Of a stretch of DNA of 64,000 nucleotides, positions 43,201 to 52,133 are shown in pieces. Each line of letters begins with the position of its first letter. Position 1 is the first letter of the stretch. Both the position numbers and the translations under genes were made by a program. The notes under the pieces were generated by a model. It did no database searches. It saw nothing but the letters and a program-made list of their open reading frames with translations, and was not told the origin of the DNA. Location: contig JBAIZL010000006.1 in assembly GCA_036971475.1 (NCBI GenBank), positions 139,619,231 to 139,683,230 of the forward strand, in the 5' to 3' direction. The stretch comes from Prosapia bicincta (Eukaryota > Arthropoda > Insecta > Hemiptera > Cercopidae).

Positions 43201-44591
43201 AAAATTACAAAGACAAGAAGTTTTTAATACTACTACGCAATTACAAAGTTATTAAATACTTTTATCATATACAGTATTTCACTTTTGCTATTACTTGCGA
43301 CCAGACTTTTTGTTAACTAAAAGTTGTTCAATTATTAACTTACACCAAGTAATTAACAACCAGTTCGTCATGAACAGCAACAAGATTTCGACTTTTATTA
43401 CTATTACATTCACTTGACTGTGAATGTAATATAGTCAATTGACTCTATCACAATTGACTATAGCTTGTAATTCAAGAATAAAATGCTCAGTTTTTTTAAT
43501 ACTAGTATATATAATCATAAGATATATTTGGGAATATAATAATTCCAAGGTGTTTCTTATTGCATAAAATATAAGCACTTGACAATTCCTTTAGTTAAAA
43601 AATCTTTTATTATCCCAAAACTCAAGAAATCCCTTTACTGATTAAAATTCAGAACATTCAGGTTTAATAAACAAACTTGTTGTGTACCCAACACTGCAGA
43701 ATAATTACAAAGACAAGTAAACATTATAAAAAATTTCTACTAAAGACAACAAAGAAAAATTTTATTTGAGTTTCTTTTTATTTTATAATTACAACTAATG
43801 AAATATGTACATACATATATCAGAATAACAATACTAAGTGGCAAAATAGAAAGCAAATTTCCTTGGAATTTTTCATTTTCCTTTTTATGTACGCGTTGGA
43901 CTATTATTTTTGTTTGTTGCTATTTATATGTTTTCTTTTTTTTGTCCCTCATATTGGGTTGTTGTGTCTTTTCACTTTTATTTCGCATTGTCCGTCTGTG
44001 ACGCAAGGTTCTATACTGTTAATCCAGTTTGTTTGTTTTATTCTTTTCATTCATTTTTAATCCTTGAGTGTTATTTATGGCATTGTGTGGAGGTTTTGAC
44101 AACAACCAGATGAGAGCAAAAAAAAAAATCATACATTTCTTCGAGAAATAGACTTCTAGCTATGGGAAAGTTTGCTCAGTGCTAAAAGCCCTTCACTTTT
44201 AAACGTGAAAATATTCAGTTCGAATCCGACCAAGATCCCCCCAAATTTTATAATTTAATTATTGAATAAATATATGAAAAATCTGTACTAACAACCGCTA
44301 CTGGTTGAAAAGGTTGTATTTGAACGTGATTGGATGAATAAAAATGTATTTAAAATTTTGTACAAGATATATATATATATATATATATATATCTTGATAT
44401 TTTACGTTGTGCATTATTTTTCCGTTGCACTGACTTTATGAAGTTGATATATTACTATTGTAAATACTTAGAGTGATTCACAACAGAGTGATTCGACAAT
44501 GGTCAAGTGACCGAAATTTGCCTCATGACAACAAGGTAAAATTATTACACTTAGCGGTGGATAAAAGTATTTACAATAGTAATATATCAAC

Positions 44592-44656
<65 letters not shown>

Positions 44657-44747
44657 AACAAAAGTCAAAATACAAACTCAAGAATTTTATATTCTTGTAT
44701 TTGTATTTTGACTTTTGTTCTTTATTAATACACAAGAAAACATATTG

Positions 44748-44804
<57 letters not shown>

Positions 44805-47384
44805 AAGAGGTTAGCTATAGAACTAATTTAATATTACCAAATGAACTACCAGAAGAACCGTGGTAGGAAATTGATATAAAGAAAAATTAAGTATAGTTGG
44901 TGAAAGGGAGTAATAGTACAAGGTAAAGAAAACATTGGAAACCTTTTTAAATATAGGATTTGTTATCAGAAAGAAAGCTTGAGTAACACTCAGGCTTGTC
45001 AGGGATATCTACCTACCAACACATATCACACAAATAAAGATTTTGTATTTTATCTGTCAAATGTTTAAATTTTTCTATGAACATTTACCATATTCTACAT
45101 GACTTTTGATAGGGGAATGTTAAATCAAGAACTAGTCATGGGTATAATGCAAGCTGAACGTTTTTCTAAAGGAAAACAGCTTCAAGGAAGACATCCTTAA
45201 TCCAGGATAAGCAAACATGAAAAACAAGTAATAAAAAAAAAAAATTAAGCAAATTTCTACTGAAGTTATCAAAGAAAAATTTTATTTTATTAACCCTATA
45301 GCACAATTTATGATATTGTGTGGTAATCGTGGCAATAGTGTAAGGTTGTACAATGGAGGTTTCGACGACAACCAGATAGGGGAAAAAATTCATATACATC
45401 TTTGAAAAATATATTTCTAGGTATTGGAAAGTTGTCTCTTTGCCAAGCCGTGCTAGACTTTGAACATGAAGATTCTCAGTTCAAATCCGGCTAGACCCTG
45501 CAAATTTTATAATTAAATTATTGAATAAATATTTGAAAATACTGTATTAACATCAATCGTTATCCAGTATAGGTTAAAAAAATGTATTTAATCTGGATTG
45601 GATGAATAAAAACATATTTTATTTACGATTGAAAATTTGTACAAGATATTTATCAGGAGACTGTGAGCTAATAGAAGGAATTTAAAAATTGTTATGTATA
45701 TGGGCCAATATGGTAGATTATTCCACAATAGTTTCCTATTCTTCAATGGTGGTAATAGTCACATGGTTAACTGCCTTAAAACTACAAAAACAAGCATACT
45801 ATGTCACACATTATTATATACTTTATATTTTTTGATGATTTGACATCCATCCATACTTTATATTTTCTATATATAGACTAATACTTTCTATATGTTATCA
45901 TCTTTGTATACTTTATACATTTTTTTTTACCTTACAATTATGTTTCCTAAATTAGTGCTCCTAATAATATACTTTTTTTATAAAATAAGGGAAGAATTTG
46001 TTATTTTAATTTATATTAATTAATTCCATCCTCACGTGAGCTACTAATTTTTAGCTAAAAACATTTATGCATATGTTGGTATGATACACTTGCCTATAGT
46101 AGCACTTATTTTTATGATTGTTCCCGTTCCGGGAGATGTGTCCCATTGTCAACTCAGACCATAACGGAGTTGCTATAGGCAAGTGTGACATAGCAACATT
46201 TATACAAGTGTTTTTAGTTGTTATTTTAACTTTCAAACACCTACTCCAGTGAACCTCCTAGTCTTCCTCAGTGTTGTGGCCTTAAAGACATGTTCTATTA
46301 TTATTCTGCATATCTGGCATACCTTTACGTCACTATTTTAATTCACATTTCATTCCATATTCTCAAAACAAAAATAGCCTTTTTGTTTTATTCTTATTAA
46401 AACTGACACATTGTTTTTTGTTTCTGTCAGTTTTATCCAATTTATATCAAATTTTACAATAAAAGTACGTGTCATGATTTTAAAGAAATTTGTCAGGAGA
46501 ACGTTATATCCTCCAAACAGGCATACACATTATGTCCTAGTAATTCCAAATATGAATGTGATAATCATTTTTAGTTGTAGTTAAAAGAAGTGTCCAGTGC
46601 ATAATGGAATGTAGGGAATTTTATGATGGATTTTATAAATACTAAGAGTTTAGTGGGCAGAGACACGATTGTGATGATAAAATCATGCACATAGCTAGGT
46701 TTTTGGGAAGGAGGAGTCTAGTCCAAATGGAGTAACTCGCGTTAAGGTAGTACATATTAAAATATATGGTTTAAGGCCCTTGGTTTTGTACAGATTAAAA
46801 TAATTTACATTTTGTAAGTATCAAGTAAAAAATACAACTATTATCCAATATATAAAACGGCATTACAAGAAATAGGAGTTTCCATATGGACCTTTGGCAA
46901 CCAAAGGTAAAAACAAATATTGGAAGTTAAATCAAAAAAGCAATAATAAATCCTGGATAAATAGAGAAAGATTCGTTCAGTACTTCCACAATTTTTGTAA
47001 TAAAATCATTCAGGGAAGAATAGGTCTGGACCCCCTTGTTTAAATCCCTGATGAAAAGAGAGTTTTTGATAAATATAAAAGTGCTATTTGCTGAACCTAA
47101 AGCTTTGTATTTCCTGAACTATAAATTGTTTATAACATAACATAATTTACAATTATATAGCTTGCATTACTTATATACAAGTTGCAAATTTGGTACATTT
47201 CTCTCTTAAACTAATGCCATATTGTTGTCTACTACAATTTGTGTTACTCCTCATAACAGTTGGCAGTTTAAATTAAATTACAGTAAATAAATTAGTCACT
47301 TACTCTAAGAGCTGTGGGGTGGTGGGAGTAGTCAACAGGTTGACATTTGTAGCTATAATCCAACAGCCAGCCACTCATTAGATG
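33049..47384 (-). CDS. ELOVL-type very long chain fatty acid elongase, 3' part of gene, 5 exons
   Basis: In gene order the exons are 47384-47304, 41013-40957, 38299-38194, 33923-33787 and 33222-33049. They total 555 nt, or 184 residues plus TGA, with intron phases 0,0,1,0 and GT-AG junctions. The product aligns with insect ELOVL proteins from just before the CQPVDYS motif to the C-terminus. ELOVLs are multi-pass ER enzymes that condense malonyl-CoA with acyl-CoA, the rate-limiting step of fatty-acid elongation. The HXXHH box (HLYHH) is intact at 38240-38254. About 80-100 N-terminal residues, including the first membrane segment and the ENRKPF-type motif, are not visible; they probably lie beyond the window or in exons too divergent to spot. 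Which paralogue this is cannot be told without a search. Confidence 0.95.
33787..33923 (-). CDS. ELOVL exon: GGHGTF to WWKKYLTT
   Basis: This exon has 137 nt, enters in phase 1 and leaves in phase 0 (acceptor TTTCTAG, donor GTAAGT). It encodes [20 protein letters not shown] and then [20 protein letters not shown], both conserved in metazoan elongases. They correspond to membrane segments and the QxxxLWWKKY motif. Confidence 0.97.
33924..36060. other. ELOVL intron, nothing recognised
   Basis: No coding similarity or strong repeat structure was found. Two TA-rich segments near 34.6 and 35.1 kb share phrases such as AGGTTATCTAGTTTTTTC and AAGTTAAATGTACCTAGTTT, AAATAAACCTTTTTT and ATAGCCT. They look like a diverged direct duplication about 500 bp apart. 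Confidence 0.45.
36062..36180. repeat. Penelope-type terminus remnant
   Basis: AACTCAGTCAATACTTTTGA and GAGCTTACTTGCTTAACCG then TTTCGAAACAGACCTTTC match the left terminus seen at 6.25, 10.1 and 41.96 kb. After a short centre the sequence turns back (AACAAGTAAGTACAATAGTA, TTTACTCAGTT), a miniature foldback of the same family. Confidence 0.6.
36617..36659. repeat. (AT)n microsatellite
   Basis: An AT dinucleotide tract adjoining the Penelope-type terminus at 36660. Confidence 0.92.
36660..36960 (+). mobile_element. Penelope-type terminal repeat with hammerhead core
   Basis: It begins CGTGATATTTCACGTTGTCC and contains TTTCCACCACTAAGTGCAAT, GATGAGGCACCTTTTGGTC, the ribozyme core at 36842 and TTCTTGTATTTGTATTTTG near the end. 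The same components, rearranged as palindromes, occur at 21.8-22.2 and 44.4-44.7 kb. No ORF is attached. Confidence 0.65.
36842..36873 (+). ncRNA. Hammerhead-ribozyme-like core (CTGATGA, 6-bp stem II, GAAA)
   Basis: CTGATGA (36842-36848) is followed by one U, then stem II GTTGGT (36850-36855) pairing with GCCAAC (36863-36868; last pair U-G) around a 7-nt loop, then GAAAA from 36869. All core bases fit the consensus. This is one of the two best matches in the window. Confidence 0.62.
37149..37209. repeat. (AT)n microsatellite
   Basis: A long AT tract. The word ACATATTTGGTA occurs on both sides of it (36958-36970 and 37209-37220), suggesting slippage or element-end duplication. Confidence 0.92.
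37230..38130 (-). pseudogene. Non-LTR retrotransposon reverse transcriptase, C-terminal remnant
   Basis: On the - strand the conserved end of LINE-type RT ORFs is readable: IIYNTIIKN, then an [17 protein letters not shown] block (near 37450-37395) and [11 protein letters not shown], followed by a stop. The pattern W-x-GHV-x-R...R-LP-K...G-x-R-x-GRP is typical of Jockey/RTE/CR1-type elements. Stops and frameshifts show it is dead. A direct duplication of about 55 bp (ACGTATATTCAGCCTTGTAT...) lies within it at 37709 and 37826. It is antisense-neutral to ELOVL (same strand, intronic). Confidence 0.75.
38194..38299 (-). CDS. ELOVL exon: active-site histidine box
   Basis: This exon has 106 nt, enters in phase 0 and leaves in phase 1 (acceptor ATTTCAG, donor GTAATT). 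It encodes [20 protein letters not shown] followed by [16 protein letters not shown]. The HLYHH box (38240-38254) supplies catalytic histidines and FFVLRKK is the signature just upstream of it. The last glycine codon is split by the intron. Confidence 0.97.
39750..39870 (+). repeat. Penelope-type terminus remnant
   Basis: CAATGCTGTGAGT is mirrored by ACTCACAGCATGG. Then ATGCACTGATATGGGGCAAA and ACGGGTCTGCTGAAAAAT match the 3' terminus of the element at 13085-13140 (ATGCGCTGACCTAGCGCG, AAACGCGTCTACTGAATAA). The coding part is gone. Confidence 0.6.
40147..40590. mobile_element. hAT-like MITE
   Basis: The left end GGATTCCCAAACTGGGGAGC and the right end AAGTTTGGGAGCCCCTG form inverted repeats of the CAGGGGTTCCCAAACT type, common in animal hAT elements. 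Runs of C and G (CACCCCCCCCCTTGGGGGG) follow the left end. An 8-bp target duplication could not be confirmed. Confidence 0.65.
40957..41013 (-). CDS. ELOVL exon: MANLCWWYY segment
   Basis: This micro-exon has 19 codons in phase 0-0, with acceptor TTTTCAG and donor GTAAGT. It encodes [19 protein letters not shown]. That is the family's conserved membrane-entry segment (consensus about WWYYFSKFTEFLDT), and it joins FFVLRKK in the next exon. The ATG at its start is internal, not a start codon. Confidence 0.95.
41194..41717 (-). mobile_element. Penelope-like element with inverted ends
   Basis: The left end (ACTAAAAACACACGTACATA, TGTTACACTTGCCTATAATA) and the right end (TATATGCAAGTATAACATAT, GTACCAGTGTTTTTAGTTAG) are inverse. 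On the - strand a frame of about 68 codons to a TGA at 41283-41285 reads [20 protein letters not shown], the conserved PLE C-terminus after the GIY-YIG domain. Two shorter foldbacks with the same ends lie at 42965 and 46055. Confidence 0.75.
41963..42171. repeat. Penelope-type foldback
   Basis: GTAACTAAGTGAATACTCTA at the left and AAGTATTCACTTAGTTATG at the right are inverse. The arms include CCTCTACTGGCGGCGTTGC and its mirror and meet at about 42063. It is the same terminus family as 6.25 and 10.1 kb, without the ORF piece. Confidence 0.78.
42592..42613 (-). ncRNA. Hammerhead-like core overlapping the PLE stop codon
   Basis: On the - strand CTAAAGA (42613-42607; one change from CUGANGA) is followed by one base, stem II GTC/GAC with loop GTAA, then GAAA (42595-42592). 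The loop GTAA contains the TAA stop of the ORF at 42599. The core position G5 is A, so this copy is probably inactive. Confidence 0.42.
42599..42865 (-). pseudogene. Penelope-like element C-terminus
   Basis: An 88-codon frame ([20 protein letters not shown]...) contains [20 protein letters not shown] and NDILNEQT, the LE-x-YEI-x-H...ILN motif of PLE C-termini. The GIY-YIG part upstream (above about 42900) is gone. The frame ends in TAA within the ribozyme-like hairpin. The flank 42470-42590 (GACGAACTAGTTGTTAATTA, TTACACTTGGAGGAAACG) recurs inversely at 43280-43400. Confidence 0.75.
42965..43150. repeat. Penelope-type foldback
   Basis: GTTACACTTGCCTATAGTAC at the left and GTGCTACTATAAGCAAGTGT at the right are inverse. 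The centre GGTCTGAGTTGACAATGGGA then CACATCTCCCAAAACG resembles a hammerhead stem II (GGGA/TCCC) with AAAAC. Confidence 0.65.
43732..44370 (+). mobile_element. Composite MITE with tRNA-like A/B boxes
   Basis: It starts AATTTCTACTAAAGACAACA and AAGAAAAATTTTATTTGA, as the MITE family does. Its 3' half has TATTGAATAAATATATGAA and GATTGGATGAATAAAAATG. Between them TTTGCTCAGTGCTAAAAGCC and CAGTTCGAATCCGACC resemble pol III A and B boxes. It ends in an (AT)n tract (44369-44393). Frames through 43798-44113 are low-complexity and unsupported as genes. Confidence 0.55.
44385..44745. repeat. Penelope-type terminus, double palindrome around (TA)n
   Basis: TTGATATATTACTATTGTAA is mirrored by TTACAATAGTAATATATCAA (left palindrome), followed by (TA)n at 44597-44653. 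A second palindrome follows (AAGAACAAAAGTCAAAATAC, GTATTTTGACTTTTGTTCTT). The same words occur at 36.66-36.95 kb. A further (TA)n tract follows at 44753-44802. Confidence 0.75.
44753..44802. repeat. (TA)n microsatellite
   Basis: A TA dinucleotide tract after the double palindrome. Confidence 0.92.
45251..45684 (+). mobile_element. Composite MITE with tRNA-like box, best-delimited copy
   Basis: It starts AAATTTCTACTGAAGTTATC and ends GAGCTAATAGAAGGAATTTA, giving about 434 bp, the same length class as the plain MITE (429 bp). The interior instead has GGTTTCGACGACAACCAGAT, GCCAAGCCGTGCTAGAC and CAGTTCAAATCCGGC (B-box-like). The 3' half from TTATTGAATAAATATTTGAA on matches the plain MITE. Confidence 0.6.
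46055..46225. repeat. Penelope-type foldback
   Basis: ACACTTGCCTATAGTAGCAC at the left and TTGCTATAGGCAAGTGTGAC at the right are inverse; outer ends TTTTTAGCTAAAAACATTTA and ACAAGTGTTTTTAGTTG. The - strand centre GGTCTGAGTTGACAATGGGA, CACATCTCCCGGAACG is the same hammerhead-like hairpin as at 42965, with GGAAC for GAAAC. Confidence 0.65.
47304..47384 (-). CDS. ELOVL exon: CQPVDYS segment
   Basis: This exon has 27 codons in phase 0-0, with acceptor TTTTCAG and donor GTAAGT. It encodes [19 protein letters not shown] and ends TALR, the conserved ER-luminal loop of insect elongases. A 35-bp minisatellite starts about 160 bp upstream in the preceding intron. Confidence 0.93.
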
Positions 47385-47543
47385 CTGAAAATTAACATAA
47401 ACATTTTTCATTAATTGTATTAAAAATTATTACAAATATTTTACTAAATGAGCATAAAAACTTCCGTTATTTTAAATTTATTTAAAACTTATAATTTTCT
47501 GGAATTTCTATTCAACTTGTGCCTTTCGTACAGTCATAACTAC

Positions 47544-47935
47544 TTGTATTTGGTGTGGGCCATCATAGTGTAATGTAACTGTATTTGGTGTAGGACATCA
47601 TAGTTTAATGTAACTGTATTTGGTGTAGGACATCATAGTTTAATGTAACTGTATTTCGTGTAGGGCATCATAGTTTAATGTAACTGTATTTGGTGTAGGA
47701 CATCATAGTGTAATGTAACTGTATTTGGTGTAGGGCATCATAGTGTAATGTAACTGTATTTGGTGTAGGGCATCATAGTTTAATGTAACTGTATTTGGTG
47801 TAGGACATCATAGTGTAATGTAACTGTATTTGGTGTAGGGCATCATAGTTTAATGTAACTGTATTTCGTGTAGGGCATCATAGTTTAATGTAACTGTATT
47901 TGGTGTAGTACATTATAGGTTAATGTAACTGATTT
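47544..47935. repeat. 35-bp minisatellite, about 11 copies
   Basis: The unit is TAATGTAACTGTATTTGGTG followed by TAGGACATCATAGTT, with starts at 47571, 47606, 47641 and so on to 47921. Variants alternate GGACATC/GGGCATC, GTTTAATG/GTGTAATG and TTGG/TTCG. It lies about 160 bp upstream of the ELOVL exon at 47304-47384, in its intron or 5' region. Confidence 0.95.
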
Positions 47936-49208
47936 GTTATTCTTGTACATAAACAAAATTAGAACAAGTTCAGATGGTAATCAAATGACAAGTAAACACG
48001 GCTGCGGGCTGACACTGAGAACATGTGTGGTTCAGTCTCAGGTTGTGCACGTTATATACGAAAACCGACCTATGACGGAGTATTTCAAACCTGTCAAATG
48101 AATTTTTACGTTGTATCTACGCAAACGTAATTTACAAATTTGTGTATATGTACTATTTACTCCGATAGGTACCAAATTTACCCAAAAATGCAAATAATTC
48201 AAGAACTATACAGCATTTTGAAACAGCTATGGGCACAACGTCATTCCACGTTAAATGCTGCTATAATCTATGTATATAACAGAAAATCCGATTTTTCATC
48301 GAAGTTTAGGAATATTGCCTTAAAATTTCGCAAAAGTCGAAAGTTACTCGTTTTCTCGGGCCAATTACTCAGAAACTGTTCAAGATATTTTTAAACTAAA
48401 AACAGCGGATGAAAATATAGACCTTCGTCTTTCGTTTCGTATAAGAAACATCTTGTTTCGCTGAATATTAACCGGGATATGGCTGTTTTGCATCGTGTAA
48501 ACCTGGAAATTAAAAATCAGGTTGAAATTTTATAACTTTAAACGCGTATAATTCCTAAACAGTTTGAGATGTCGAGCTCAAATTTTCACAAGTTGTTTCT
48601 TTAATGGTTTGCTATCTTCAAATGTACATATAAAGCTTTTTTTTTTAAATGAGCACTTTGAAAAAAAATATTACACAAACTTTATAAACTGTTTTATATA
48701 AGTATAAATATGGTAAAAATAAATCGGCTAACCGATCGACGGCTTTAGTAGGACGGATGGATCATCGCAAACCTCGTAGCCCAATCAGGACGCTTCGATT
48801 GTGTAAAGGTGATCCAATACAGCTTTCTTTTTTTAAATGGTAAAGGTTTAAAGTGATTCTGCTTTGAAGATGGCGCAATCTGTTGGATTAGGCTGTTCGT
48901 TTCTTCTTCTTTGCAAATATCTACCAACATCCTGTGTTTATGGGCAAATCGGTTGCAGGAATGCTCAGAAATATCTCACTGTACGCAACAATGGAAGGCA
49001 TTAGAAAGTTAAACGATCACAAGTATTTGTATAAACGCGAGAGGAAAATTAATTAATTATCATAATTAACTGTTGCATTAATTGTTAATGCTACTTTCGC
49101 ATTAAACCATTGCCTATAGTTGACGAAACTATTTCGTCCCTATAAAAGTGTTAATCGGATTCTAGTCATCGATTTTCATCGTGGCTTCAAGATACTATGT
49201 CGTGTTTT
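47936..49208. other. G+C-richer unrecognised stretch, part 1
   Basis: More CpG-containing than the surroundings (ACCGATCGACGGCTTTAGTA, AACCTCGTAGCCCAATCAGG, GGGCTGACACTGAGAACATG). It looks like the untranslated or non-coding part of an old mobile element. Short frames on both strands (48140-48394 +, 48745-48930 -) match nothing I recognise. Confidence 0.4.
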
Positions 49209-49641
49209 TCAACTCCTATTAGACCACACTCTCTTTAGATATATACCTTGTCCAAATTTCCAGTCGTCAATAAAATACTTATTATCCATCCACTCAAATT
49301 AAAATACATTGTTTAAAACTTGTAGCGGATTACACTTTATGTTAATACAATTTTTTCAAATATTAATTCTTTAATTACATTTAATGAATTAATTTTAGTT
49401 TCATATGGGAGAAACGTTTCACAAAAGGGGCAATGTATGCAATATGGTTACTTCGCTCCATTTGGCTTAAAATGAGTGATATCTCATGAATTCATAAAAC
49501 AGCTGATTTTATGTTATAGGTTATGTGATAGAACAGCTGTTTCAACTCATAGGTTATGTTACTTTATTTTTATTAATTTTAATTATTTAATAAAAAGTAA
49601 CTAAAATAAATTGTTTTTTGTTGACCCAAGTTGGAGTTGAC
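49209..49641 (-). mobile_element. TCAATTCC MITE copy
   Basis: It runs from TCAACTCCTATTAGACC to AAGTTGGAGTTGAC, with ends inverse over TCAACTCC/GGAGTTGA. The internal family landmarks are complete in reverse: TTATCCATCCACTCAAATTA, TTTCACAAAAGGGGCAATG, CATAAAACAGCTGATTTTAT and GAACAGCTGTTT. It is 433 bp, close to the 429-bp core of the satellite monomer. Confidence 0.82.
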
Positions 49642-51050
49642 GTTTTTGTTTATATGCCTTGTTTACCAAAATAATAATTAGAGAGACATTGCAAAATTCG
49701 GATGTCCGAGTTTTTACAGCGTGTCCAATTTAGCGTAATCTCCCATCTGTTTAAAGCTTACTTTTTATTATCTTGTAGCTCGTGCAAACAGACAAGACGG
49801 CAATTTTGTCATTAGGGGTTTCCAGTTGAGATGGTTGGTTTCCGGCAGACGGTAAGATTTGTCGCAGTTTCGAGGTTAGGGCTATTCCCCGGCCAAAACC
49901 TTGGCTGCGTAGCCTTGGACTTGGGTTCGTTACCAGGCGACGAGTCACAGTGTACGCGTTGTCAATTTGTTCCGTCTAGTTTGTAATCATTAGGAATTGA
50001 AAAGTGTTTCAAATCCTTTTCTAGTGTGTAAATAAAGTAAAATAGAGTAAATGTAATAGCTGAAGAATTAAAAAAACGAAAACTAAAAAATATATTTCAC
50101 ACTTACTCTCATGCATACGAATTTCAAAAGCTTTGCCGTTTCTTTTCCTTTTCGATTTGTATTCCGCTTCATACAGAATATTGTACAGTAGATTCTGAAG
50201 AAGAACAGTCATATTTAAAAAGTTGCAGACCATAATAGTGTTTCTATTTTCAAAAAATACGAACGTAATACAAACACGCTGATACATAAAACTTTACAGA
50301 GGTTTTTAATCGAGTGGACCCGGGCGCATATTTACAAACCTGGTCTCTGCTCGCTCCGAGTAGTGACGGACATGCCCGAATTCCGGTCCACGTTCGCTCG
50401 CTAATAAAATAGTTACTTCGGAAGAAAAATAGTTACCAACTTTTTATGTAGCATTTCAATCATGAAAGGAGTACTTCAACTGAAAAAATGCAAACTCCAT
50501 GATTTTTATAGACTCTAGTCTCTAAAGATCATGTGAATAAACAAACACAATGCTATACGTTTGTCTTTTGACAGAATAGAAGCTCAGCCGTTAAGGCTGT
50601 GTACTACATCCATCAAAAAACGAAGAAAACTACCACATAGCATTTAGTTTGCTTAAAGGAGCACTTGAAGCAAATGAAATTTCATTTTTGTTTATGGTAT
50701 GTAAAGGAAATGTACATATTTGTTTGTAATCTTTCGGAAAAAGTGACAAAACTAAAATTAAAGAAAAAAGTGCCAAATACGCGACCCCGGCAGCCCTCGA
50801 AATATAGTATAAAATTGACCATTTAAACAGCGTATTTTAATAAATGTTATAGAAGATGAAACAAAAATCATCATAAGGTGTAATTACGTACATATAGAGT
50901 AGAATTTTAAAATTAGGGTGCGGTAAAAATTATTGTCCTTTTCTTAAAAATTTAAAAGTTCTCGTACAAATTTACTAATTCTTTATTGTTTGTATAATTT
51001 GAATTTTAAAAATGTGTAACTGATAAGTCATACTTATTATTAACTATTCT
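49642..51050. other. G+C-richer unrecognised stretch, part 2
   Basis: Contains CpG-rich segments (49840-49960 and 50300-50410). GAGTGGACCCGGGCGC at 50313 is partly mirrored by GCCCGAATTCCGGTCCAC near 50375. A - strand frame at 50287-50021 has a good GTAAGT donor at 50104 but no family match. No gene is called. Confidence 0.4.
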
Positions 51051-51051
51051 T

Positions 51052-51054
<3 letters not shown>

Positions 51055-51090
<36 letters not shown>
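51055..51090. repeat. (AT)n microsatellite
   Basis: An AT dinucleotide tract. Confidence 0.9.
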
Positions 51091-51097
<7 letters not shown>

Positions 51098-51149
51098 AAA
51101 CTTAACACCACTCTTTTCTTCTATTCACTTATCACTTATACTTTAATGT

Positions 51150-51330
51150 ACTTAAAAACAAGAATCTTACTTGGTGTACTTGCGCGTTAACTTTCGAGAG
51201 ATTATTAATTACATTACTCTCATTTTCGAGCTTTAGAAGACACAGTAAAGTCGTAAATGAGAGCACTATTATTAGGAAGCAGTCGAAAGTTGCCTCGCAA
51301 ATATAGGCCTACCAAGTAAGATTCTTGTTC
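51150..51330. repeat. Foldback (ACAAGAATCTTACTTGGT)
   Basis: ACAAGAATCTTACTTGGTGT near 51158 is mirrored by CTACCAAGTAAGATTCTTGT near 51310, and CAACTTTCGAC-like words lie inside each arm. The enclosed sequence includes CTCTCATTTTCGAGC, with GAGAGCAC opposite it. Confidence 0.65.
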
Positions 51331-51339
51331 TGTACATTA

Positions 51340-51349
51340 TTATACATAC

Positions 51350-51418
<69 letters not shown>
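51340..51418. repeat. (CATA)n(TA)n(CA)n compound microsatellite
   Basis: CATA repeats, then TA, then CA repeats. A - strand frame across it (51574-51272) is repeat-derived. Confidence 0.93.
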
Positions 51419-51484
51419 AATATTTTTGCTTTTTTTTAGAGGAGTAGATTTGATCTTCTTGACATAAAATCCCATATAGGCCAC

Positions 51485-52065
51485 TGATTTCTTCATTTTA
51501 AACCCAGGTCTGGGTCCCCAAAACCCTCCCAGCTCTCGTGGCAGCCAACCACTAGCGAGCTGCGTCCGTCTCACCTACCGCGAGTGAAGGAAACGTAATT
51601 GATTGCACATGTGCGAAGATTATAAACTCAGTAGTTGTAGAAATGATTCTTTTTTAAATTTAGTGCTGAAATCTATCAAAAAAAACTGTTTCATTTCGCA
51701 ATTCTTGATTCTTCATGGAAGGAGCTTATAAGCTTGGTACATGGGCAATCAATACCGTTTCCTTCACTCGCGGTAGGGATACTAATCGCATGCTCATGTC
51801 AGACGGAGGTAGCTCGCTAGAGGTTGTCTGCAACGAGGGCTGAGCGTGTTTTAAGGGCTCAGAACCGCAAAAAAATGTTTTCATAGAAAGAGCTTAAAAT
51901 CTTGGAACATTGGGAATCAATCCCGTTTCTTTCACTCGCGATAAGGATACTAACCGCATGCGCGTGTGAGACGGAGGTAGCTGGCTAGAGGTTGGCTGCC
52001 ACGAGGGATGGGCGGGTGCTGAGGGCCCAGACCCGGGGCCCAAAAACGTCAATCAGTCAAGAGAA
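51485..52065. repeat. Triplicated block: one inverted and two direct copies
   Basis: Copy 1 (about 51500-51595, inverted) ends CGCGAGTGAAGGAAACG. Copies 2 and 3 start CGTTTCCTTCACTCGCGG (51758) and CGTTTCTTTCACTCGCGA (51926), then read CAGACGGAGGTAGCTCGCTA and GAGACGGAGGTAGCTGGCTA, ending in GACCCGGGGCCC-like words. Copies 2 and 3 lie about 170 bp apart. The origin is unknown; the G+C content exceeds the surroundings. Confidence 0.75.
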
Positions 52066-52133
52066 GGAGGAGCCTTAGTGAGTCTAGTGAACGTTATTAT
52101 GTGCATTTCATTGAGTTACTTTTCCAATTCCTT

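Noticed and set aside
50021..50287. Upstream ELOVL exon carrying the ENR...VYN...FYE motif
   Set aside because: FFENRN, IMVCNF and NILYE look tempting, but the spacing between ENR, VxNF and YE does not fit the family and the donor phase does not match the next exon.
51272..51574. 100-codon frame on the - strand
   Set aside because: It runs through a (CA)n(TA)n microsatellite and an inverted repeat copy, with no family match.
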